The translations under genes were made by a program, and so were the position numbers. The notes below the pieces were generated by a model. It saw only the letters and a list, made by a program, of their open reading frames with translations. It did not search any database and had not been told where the DNA came from. A DNA stretch of 64,000 nt from Eurosta solidaginis (taxonomy: Eukaryota; Arthropoda; Insecta; Diptera; Tephritidae). This document shows positions 57,575 through 64,000 of this stretch, one piece after another (within the stretch, counting starts at the first letter, position 1; every line of letters begins with the position of its first letter). The DNA lies in the NCBI RefSeq assembly GCF_040869045.1, contig NC_090321.1, positions 142,219,689-142,283,688 of the forward strand. The letters are read 5' to 3'.

Positions 57575-58140
57575 TAACACCTGCTTAGCAGATTTATAGG
57601 AAACAATATCTTCCCATATGAATTGCCGCATATGAAACCTAAAAAAAATAAATGTAAGGCGCGATAACCTCCGAAGAGATCTAAGGCCGAGCTTCTCTTC
57701 CAATTTGCGTCGTGCTCCTCTTGATTTTCCCTACAAATTGGCCGGACGGGACCTACATGTTTTATGCCGACTCCGAACGGCATCTGCGAGGCAGATGAGT
57801 TTTCACTGAGAGCTTTTCATGGCAGAAATACACCCGAAATACAGCGCTTGCCAAACACTGCCGAGGGGCGACCCCGCTTAGAAAAATTGTCTTCTAATTG
57901 AAAAACCTTATTTCTAAAATTTTGATGTTGCTTTGCCCGGGGTGCGAACCCAGGGCATACGGGGTGATAGGCGGAGCACGCTACCATCACACCACGGTGA
58001 AACATACTAATGCATTTAATGTGAACGTTCCGTTCACACGCTAACACCTGCTAAGCAGATTCATGGAAAACAGTATCTTCCCAAATGAATGCCAAATATG
58101 AAACCTACTAATGCATTTAATGTGAACATTCCGTTCACAC
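57575..58140 (+). repeat. Tandem 100-bp duplication with a SINE inside unit 1
   Basis: Unit 1 (57575-57640 plus 58004-58041) and unit 2 (58042-58140) share AACACCTGCT, AGCAGATT, ATGAAACCTA, CTAATGCATTTAATGTGAAC and CCGTTCACAC. The SINE at 57641-57999 splits unit 1. Confidence 0.9.
57641..57999 (-). mobile_element. tRNA-derived SINE, family A, copy 2
   Basis: The full element on the minus strand has the A-box GATGGTAGCGTGCTCCGCC, the B-box GGGTTCGCACCCCGGGCA and the tail CCTTACATTTATTTTTTTT. A likely target duplication TGAAAC lies at 57633-57638 and 57998-58003; the undisturbed target is seen in unit 2 (58097 onward). Confidence 0.9.
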
Positions 58141-58500
58141 CAAAAACGCTGACGCTATGTCTGTGAAGGTGCGCGTGAAAATATTGAAGTAAAGTATTAA
58201 ACAACAACAATGCTTTGAAATTAATGATAAGCAACAGCAAATGCGACAAATGCAACAACAATATCAACTGCGACCGCTGTTGCCTTCGCCACTGCTTTAG
58301 ATAAAATAGTTTGATTCTGATATTTACGTTCAGTCTCTTGCCAGGCTCTAATCGAATTGTATTCGGTGATTGAAAATAAAGCAAACATAACAAACCTTTT
58401 TCGTTTTTATTTAAATTGAAGGGCGAAAGTAATTGAAGGGCGAAACTAATATTAGGTCCTTTTCCATTGCCAATAGCCCTTATTTCAAAAGATTAACAAG
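58141..58500. other. Unassigned interval before gypsy-like element
   Basis: GCAACAGCAA-type stretches near 58230-58265 and a short GAAGGGCGAAA duplication (58420, 58437). No gene. Confidence 0.4.
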
Positions 58501-58519
58501 TAATCAAGTTCAACAAAAT

Positions 58520-58900
58520 GTCACTCCAATGGAGTTGACCCAGTCTTTCTAAATTCAGGTATCCTACTCAGCAAACGACTTCCTCTTCTCGCTATCGCCC
58601 AAATTACCCTTCAGGCAGGACTCCATTTGGAAATCCAGTTTCAACCGGGGGCACTGCCGCGAATGCAAAAAGACCACATGGTAGTGGCCAATTTAATTAT
58701 CATAAAATGCAGCGAATCAATGCCCTTAACAAATATGACGAGGAAGCCTACGCAGATTCCGACGCCTACGATGAGAAAGATGAGGAAATTGATAATAATG
58801 ACAATGCAATAGCAGAAGTACCAAGCGACGAAATAAACTTTTTAGAGAAGCGTCCCTGCTACCGTTTGTTAGCAGGAAGTTCAAAGGTAAACCAGTAAAA
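58520..58900 (+). pseudogene. Gypsy-like gag C-terminus
   Basis: A Thr/Ser/Pro-rich stretch leads to 'FNYHKMQRINALNKYDEE' and an acidic run, then 'EINFLEKRPC'. This pattern precedes protease in this group. A stop lies near 58535. Confidence 0.55.
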
Positions 58901-59145
58901 TTTCTGATCGACACCGGCGCTTCTGAAAACTATGTAAAGAACTGTGTATGGCAAGGTGTAAAAGCAGTAGAGTCAACATTCCTGGTGAAATCTATTCATG
59001 GTACCAATCGCGTTACGCAAAAATGCACTACCAATATTTTTGACACGATTTCTGAATTTTTTCTTTTACCAACTATTGAAACATTCGACGCTATAATAGG
59101 TTATGACCTTTTGCGAAAAATCAGTGCTAAGCTTAGCATCAATTA
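58856..59145 (+). pseudogene. Gypsy-like protease
   Basis: 'KPVKFLIDTGASENYVKN' holds the DTGA active site at 58910. 'FDAIIGYDLLRKISAKLSIN' is the C-terminal motif, followed by a TAA at about 59145 that separates it from RT. Confidence 0.82.
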
Positions 59146-59179
59146 ATTAATCCTTTCATACAAATCTGGTTCAGAAAAT

Positions 59180-60352
59180 TTGCAACATCTCCACTGTAAA
59201 GACGTTAATAATATTGTACTGACCCCACTATTCGAAGAACTTAAAGTTAAGCATGCTGCGGCCTTTTCTAACCCAGAGGAGTCCCTTCCTTACAATAGGA
59301 ATATTATAGCAACAATTAGAACCACTGACAACGAGGCAGTTTATTCTAAATCATATCCTTATCCGATGGCGGCATCAGAATTTGTAAATAGCGAAATCCA
59401 CAACCTCTTACGCTACGGAATAATCAGACCTTCCAGGTCCCCTTATAATAGTCCTATATGGGTAGTCCCTAAGAAAGGATTGACCGAATCTGGTGAAATG
59501 AAAATGCGAATGGTGGTGGACTTCAAGAAGCTCAATGAAAGAACAATCTATGATAGATACCCTATACCTGACACCTTCATCATACTAGCGAGCCTAGGTA
59601 AATCTTCAATTTTCACAACGATAGACCTTAAATCGGATTTCCACCAGATAATACTGGCTGAGCGGGATAGAGGGAAAACCACATTTTCCATAAACAATGG
59701 AAAATACGAGTTCTGTAGACTGCCGTTTGGGCTGAAAAATGGCCCGAGTATTTTCCAACGTGCCATCGACGACGTGCTGAGGGAGGAGATAGGAAAAATA
59801 GGCCACGTCTACATCGATGATATAATCGTGTTTTCCAAATATTACGAGAGTCACTTCAGCGATGTCAGCCGTGTCCTTCAGAAGTTATGTTTGGCTAATA
59901 TGAGGGTTTCTTTAGAAATTACCCAATTTTTTCAAACAGAGGTCGAATTCCTCGGATTTGTAGTCTCACAAAGTGGTATCAAAACGTCAAAGGACAAAGT
60001 TCAGGATATTGTTAATTATGAGGTCCCGAGAACACTTCGAGCATTGCGCTCTTTCCTCGGGCTATCAGGTTACTATCGACATTTCATAAAAGACTGTAAG
60101 TCAATAGCTAAACCCCCCACCAAGTACTTACGTGGCGAAAATGGAACAGTAAGCACCACCGCTTCAAAGAAAACTAATGTTGAAATCGACGAAGAAGCCC
60201 ACAATGCCTTTAGGAAAATTAAAGATATTCTGTCATCCGAGGATGTGCTTCTCCTTCACCCCGATTTTCACAAACCCTTCGACTTAACTACAGACGCATC
60301 CTCTCATGCAGGGGAGCAGTTCTTTCTCAAGGAGGTCGGCCTATTACTATGA
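59180..60352 (+). pseudogene. Gypsy-like reverse transcriptase
   Basis: A 390-codon frame has 'GIIRPSRSPYNSPIWVVPKK', 'MRMVVDFKKLNERTIYDRYP', 'FTTIDLKSDFHQIILAERD', 'CRLPFGLKNGPSIFQRAIDD' and 'GHVYIDDIIVFSKYYESH'. The YIDD box is intact. The usual GFHQI reads SDFHQI. It runs into RNase H 'FDLTTDASSHAGEQFF' and then loses frame. Confidence 0.9.
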
Positions 60353-60640
60353 TTTCACGTACACTGACCAAAACTGAGGAGAATTATGCTACTAACGAGC
60401 AAGAATTACTCGCCATTGTTTGGGCATTACAAAAGCTCAGATATTACCTTCACGGTGTCAAAAACCTTAACATATTTACGGATCACCAACCTTTGACCTT
60501 CTCAATTTCGGGTAAGAATCCAAACTCAAAACTAAAGCGATGGAGATCTTTTGTGGAGAAGTTCTCCCCTAATTTTCACTATAAACCCGGAAAGGAAATG
60601 GTGTCACTGACGCGTTGTCAAGACAGCATATTAATGCTCT
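60349..60640 (+). pseudogene. Gypsy-like RNase H
   Basis: 'SRTLTKTEENYATNEQELLA', 'IVWALQKLRYYLHGVKNLNI', 'FTDHQPLTFSI' and 'KLKRWRSFVEKF' supply the Glu and second Asp positions. A frame change follows near 60610. Confidence 0.87.
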
Positions 60641-60859
60641 TAGCATTGACCGATCTGATGAAACTGTACATAGTGGGGAATCCTCATCAATGCCGATTAA
60701 AACAGTCAAAAATCCTATCAATTGTTTCGGGAACCAAAAAATTCTTGAAAATGGGGACAATGAATCCATAACTACGAAATTTCTGTTCAAAACTCAAATC
60801 AGGCAGCGCATTATTTTCACTAAGCTTGAAAGAATACCCACCCTAATAGAGTCAACGCA

Positions 60860-61105
60860 TTGCTGTGTGAACTTCCTGTGCTGGGGAAAATTCAGAACAA
60901 AATACTTTTGAGCTTTCCAGCGGTCAAGTTCGTTTACACGAATCTTCAAGTAACCGACTTATTTAACAAGGACGACCAGCTAGAGATTTTGCAGTCTGAG
61001 CATAACAGAGCTCACCGCTCACTGAAGGAAAATATTAATCAGGTTCTTGGAGACTACTACTTTCCCAATATTTCAAAAACTTTGAGGGATATCATTTTTT
61101 TTTAA
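60860..61105 (+). pseudogene. Gypsy-like integrase zinc-binding start
   Basis: 'SEHNRAHRSLKENINQVLGD', 'YYFPNISKTLRDI' carries the two His of the HHCC domain; the sequence then runs into poly-T and a stop, so the Cys pair and catalytic core are lost. Confidence 0.78.
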
Positions 61106-61234
61106 GCTATTGCATAGATTTTATCGCGGGCTTGGCGACTAAATCAAAAAAACCGTAACGGATATTTGTCAAAAAAGGTTCGAAAAGGTTCGGTGTTAGC
61201 AACAGGCCAAATACATAAAATTGGATCTCTATCA

Positions 61235-61310
61235 TAAAGTTAAAGTGAAAGTTAAAGTTAAAGTTAAAGTGAAAGTTAAAGTTAAAGTCAAAGTTTAAGT
61301 TAAAGTTAAA
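61235..61310 (+). repeat. (AAAGTT)n microsatellite with AAAGTG variants
   Basis: About twelve hexamers, mostly AAAGTT with AAAGTG and AAAGTC variants. Confidence 0.95.
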
Positions 61311-61490
61311 CGCTTTTATTTAATTGTCTGATCTACGCCCTAGATTGATAAGGACTGTGATGGCTAGGACCTACCTAATTATTTTCTAGCTTTTAGAATT
61401 GTTATTACTTCATGTACGTATTGTTTTCAATAAAACAGATTAACTTTAAAATTTGTTTTTAATTATTTTATTTAATACTAAAGGCTTGGT

Positions 61491-61946
61491 GCCGCTATTT
61501 AGCGGCCGTTATATAGCGGTAGAGTATGTTGTCAAAATTGTTGCAGTGTAAAAGTAATTATGTGTAAACTAAAAAGGCGGTGAAGTTCGCCGTAACGTAA
61601 TATACCGACAGGGCATAAAATATTACGGCCGTTATGCCGGTAGAAACTCGTTCATCGCCGTTTTTTGCCACCGCTATTGTCAAAGCGGTGAACATTTGTC
61701 AAATATTTAGATATAAAATAAGCAACATTCTTGAATTAAAATTTTTTTGAACATATTTTATTTTTTTTATGTGTAGTTAAAGAAAATAAGAGGAAAAACT
61801 AAAAAAAAAAAAGAAAAAATGTAACATAAAATCTTGTAGATCGTCTGCCGTAAATGTTCGTAGTTTCCAACAAAGCGGTGCCGCGAAGACCGCGTTCTTT
61901 AGCGGTCGTAATAAAGCGGCACCGCTTTCCGAGGAAACCAAGCCTT
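61491..61946. mobile_element. MITE-like element, 456 bp, AAGGCTTGGT ends
   Basis: AAGGCTTGGT at the left and ACCAAGCCTT at the right are perfect inverted ends. Inward, TAGCGG / CCGCTA and GCGGT motifs recur, though the left TIR has lost the TTCCTCGGAAAGCGG block found on the right. No convincing target duplication. Confidence 0.65.
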
Positions 61947-62236
61947 AAGAAATGAGTCACAGGCGTCAACATTTTTACAGTGTTTGTTAAAATCATGACA
62001 TAAACAGCGAAGTAGTACGTGCATTTCATGATTCGATCTGCATGTTGCTACAAAAATTAAAGAAAATGTCTAGATGGCCTAATTGTAACATTAAACTTGA
62101 TATCACCAAGTAAAAACGGACTATTTATCGACGTCTTATTAGTTTTACAATAAATAATACGCCAAGCATCTCCCTGCGGCTTTATTATATAATCGGCAAT
62201 AGCATAATCATGGGATTGGAAGAACTTCCTTGTAAA
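61947..62236. other. Unassigned interval
   Basis: No frame or repeat recognised. Confidence 0.4.
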
Positions 62237-62488
62237 TCACATGAGCCTACACTTGGGTAGGTTTAGTGACAAGGCGGTTACATTACACCAATACACTGGA
62301 CTATTCAGGTCCGCCTGAAGAAATGCCCTACCCACAGGTAAGCGGATAGGCATTACAAGTATGACATCGTCAGCGTACATCAACGGCTTGCAGCGCTTCA
62401 AAACGCTTAGAAGGTCATTAGTGAACAACAGGAACAAAACTGGACCAAAGGAACACCAGAAGATACGTTTATCAACGGAGACCAGCAA
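62237..62488 (-). mobile_element. LINE reverse-transcriptase fragment
   Basis: The minus frame reads 'FGPVLFLLFTNDLLSVLKRC', 'KPLMYADDVILVMPIRL' and 'NVTALSLNLPKC', which is the Jockey-group RT palm with YADD. No other LINE sequence adjoins. Confidence 0.82.
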
Positions 62489-62674
62489 TCATATATATTA
62501 TTTCTTATTGCTGTTTTTATATACAGGTCCCTTTTTCGCTCTTATTTGAAAACCAAATATATAGATAAAGTTTTGGTTGTAAAGATGGAGATTCGGGCTA
62601 TTAGCGAGCTTTGGGCAATTTGGGTCGCAGTGCTTTTGTTTAGCTATATTTTATTAAAATAATTTCTTATTTCG

Positions 62675-63030
62675 GCCACCGTGGTGTGATGGTAGCGTGC
62701 TCCGCCTACCACACCGTATGCCCTGGGTTCGCACCCCGGGCAAAGCAACATCAAAATTTTAGAAATAAGGTTTTTAAATTAGAAGAAAATTTTTCTAATC
62801 GGAGTCGCCCCTCGGCAGTGTTTGGCAAGCGCTCCGGGTGTATTTCTGCCATGAAAAGCTCTCAGTGAAAACTAATCTGCCTTGCAGATGCCGTTCGGAG
62901 TCGGCATAAAACATGTAGGTCCCGTCCGGCCAATTTGTAGGGAAAATCAAGAGGAGCACGACGCAAATTGGAAGAGAAGCTCGGCCTTAGATCTCTTCCG
63001 AGGTTATCGCGCCTTACATTTATTTTTTTT
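62675..63030 (+). mobile_element. tRNA-derived SINE, family A, copy 3
   Basis: It starts GGCCACCGTGGTGTGATGGT, with A-box GATGGTAGCGTGCTCCGCC and B-box GGGTTCGCACCCC (62725-62737). The tail is CGCGCCTTACATTTATTTTT followed by T-rich sequence. This copy gives the reference orientation for the other two. Confidence 0.93.
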
Positions 63031-64000
63031 TTTTATTTTTTTAATTTCTTAAAAATAAACGATTGTGAGCACACAAATAAATCTATTTGTATTAATGCAC
63101 ATTGTGCCAGATGGCAGCGCAAGCTGTAAGTTTTTTTGTTTGTTTGTAGTTTTAAGTTGCTTCCATTCATTTATTTGAATGAAAGACTGTTGAAGTCACT
63201 GTAACAAACATCGCTTTATTGTGATGGCACAACCTACTAATGTCAGTTTCAGTTATAGCTGCGACACATAAGCAGTTTTTCATATAGATGAGCTTAACAC
63301 ATGCTTATGCATTGAGTAGATTGTACGTATTTTTATGGAGAATGGTAGAATGAGCGACACTGGCGCCATCTGATATTGAAAAGTAGCCATCTCCAAAATT
63401 TTGTTCCAAGCTAATTATAAGAAGATGAATTTGACATTTGCTTTGGCTAAGGGTGTTGGCACACTTTGCAAGTGAAAGTTTGTTTTCCACTGGTTGGTAA
63501 ATTTTCTAACATTTTTCGCAATTAAAAACTGCAATATAACAATCGAATGCGACACAAAATATGTTAGCAAGTATTTTTGTTGTATAGGGAGAATGTTTAT
63601 AACAGTGCTTCGCGAAATTTTGTATGTGAATGGGCAAGGCGTAATAAACTTCAATTGCCAAGTCTGAAGGTCCTTCATATTTACAAACGCAACATCTTGG
63701 TTGATTGTGGCGATGTTATTGGAATGCATAAGCTAATGTCATTGTACCGTGGCCTTTATGCTTATATGTATATTAATATAAATTCATGTGATATGTACAC
63801 ATGTAACTTACAGTTCCTCTTTTGGGAACGGTCAAAAAATTAAAGTTGCGGTGAACCAACTCGTTCACCGGTAAAAATAAAACACTCATATCAATTTAAT
63901 TCACGAGTATAAAATTTATTGTGCGCTCCTCGCACTTTCAACACTAACTGATTTTAATCATCACTTCTTCTTACCACCTAACTTTTTAACCTACGCTAAT
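63031..64000. other. Unassigned terminal interval
   Basis: An 88-codon plus frame (63577-63843) includes 'NFVCEWARRNKLQLPSLKVL' and 'NILVDCGDVIGMHKLMSL' and may be a decayed host exon; I cannot name it. The last 150 bp are AT-rich. Confidence 0.35.

Larger units (their letters stand above)
58500..61105 (+). mobile_element. Errantivirus-like gypsy gag-pol remnant, truncated at both ends
   Basis: Gag end, protease, RT, RNase H and the zinc-binding start of integrase are in order. Integrase core, env and both LTRs are missing. The RT is the best-preserved part. The resemblance is to the gypsy/17.6 group of insect endogenous elements. Confidence 0.87.

Noticed and set aside
62675..62750. Functional tRNA gene
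   Set aside because: A- and B-boxes are present but the cloverleaf cannot be completed and the sequence continues into the SINE body.

Overview
This is repeat-dominated eukaryotic DNA from a higher dipteran, most likely a tephritid fruit fly (inference). The support is the mix of BEL/Pao, 412-like, gypsy-like, LOA-clade and Jockey-like elements, tRNA-derived SINEs, short AT-rich spacers, and host-gene fragments whose best remembered matches are fly proteins (Nup154, Sec24CD, CCT7, Atg18/WIPI). I see no intact host gene. Almost every coding trace is a transposon open frame or a broken copy of a host gene. One run of exactly 100 Ns (869-968) is an assembly gap.

Layout. 1-1030: 5' part of a multicopy arthropod protein, cut by the gap. 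1349-6772: long palindrome (arms about 2.2 kb, spacer about 0.95 kb), with a further inverted segment placed asymmetrically. 7430-8250: degenerate tandem array. 9258-9605: SINE with a locally inverted A-box. 9880-10665: 130-bp tandem satellite. 10679-13020: defective BEL/Pao on the minus strand with an LTR that serves two internal regions. 14830-16200: Nup154 pseudogene with permuted order. 16300-16790: dispersed repeat. 16790-19590: 5'-truncated 412-like element with its 3' LTR. 20600-24490: pile of LINE fragments and a 151-bp MITE. 24490-32095: BEL/Pao (minus) split by a complete but dead Ty3/gypsy element (25751-31276, 4-bp target duplication), whose 5' LTR holds a hAT-like MITE (8-bp duplication). 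32230-40990: LOA-clade LINE (plus) split by a second LINE (36953-40585).

41720-51560 is a mosaic of intron-bearing fragments of Sec24CD, CCT7 and a WIPI/Atg18 gene. It is broken by a 508-bp MITE (8-bp duplication) and a 6-kb LOA-clade LINE (minus), itself invaded by a 420-bp retroposon (9-bp duplication) and a non-coding 1.7-kb LTR element (4-bp duplication). 51600-58140: tandem duplications, MITEs, two SINE families and a CAA-rich minisatellite. 58500-61105: truncated errantivirus-like gag-pol. 61200-64000: microsatellite, MITE, LINE scrap, SINE and unassigned AT-rich DNA.

The parts do not form a pathway. They record nested insertion and decay of the kind seen in Y-linked or pericentromeric DNA. 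The palindrome and the chimeric gene fragments are the most informative structures; a Y-chromosome origin is an inference that can be tested by male/female read depth.
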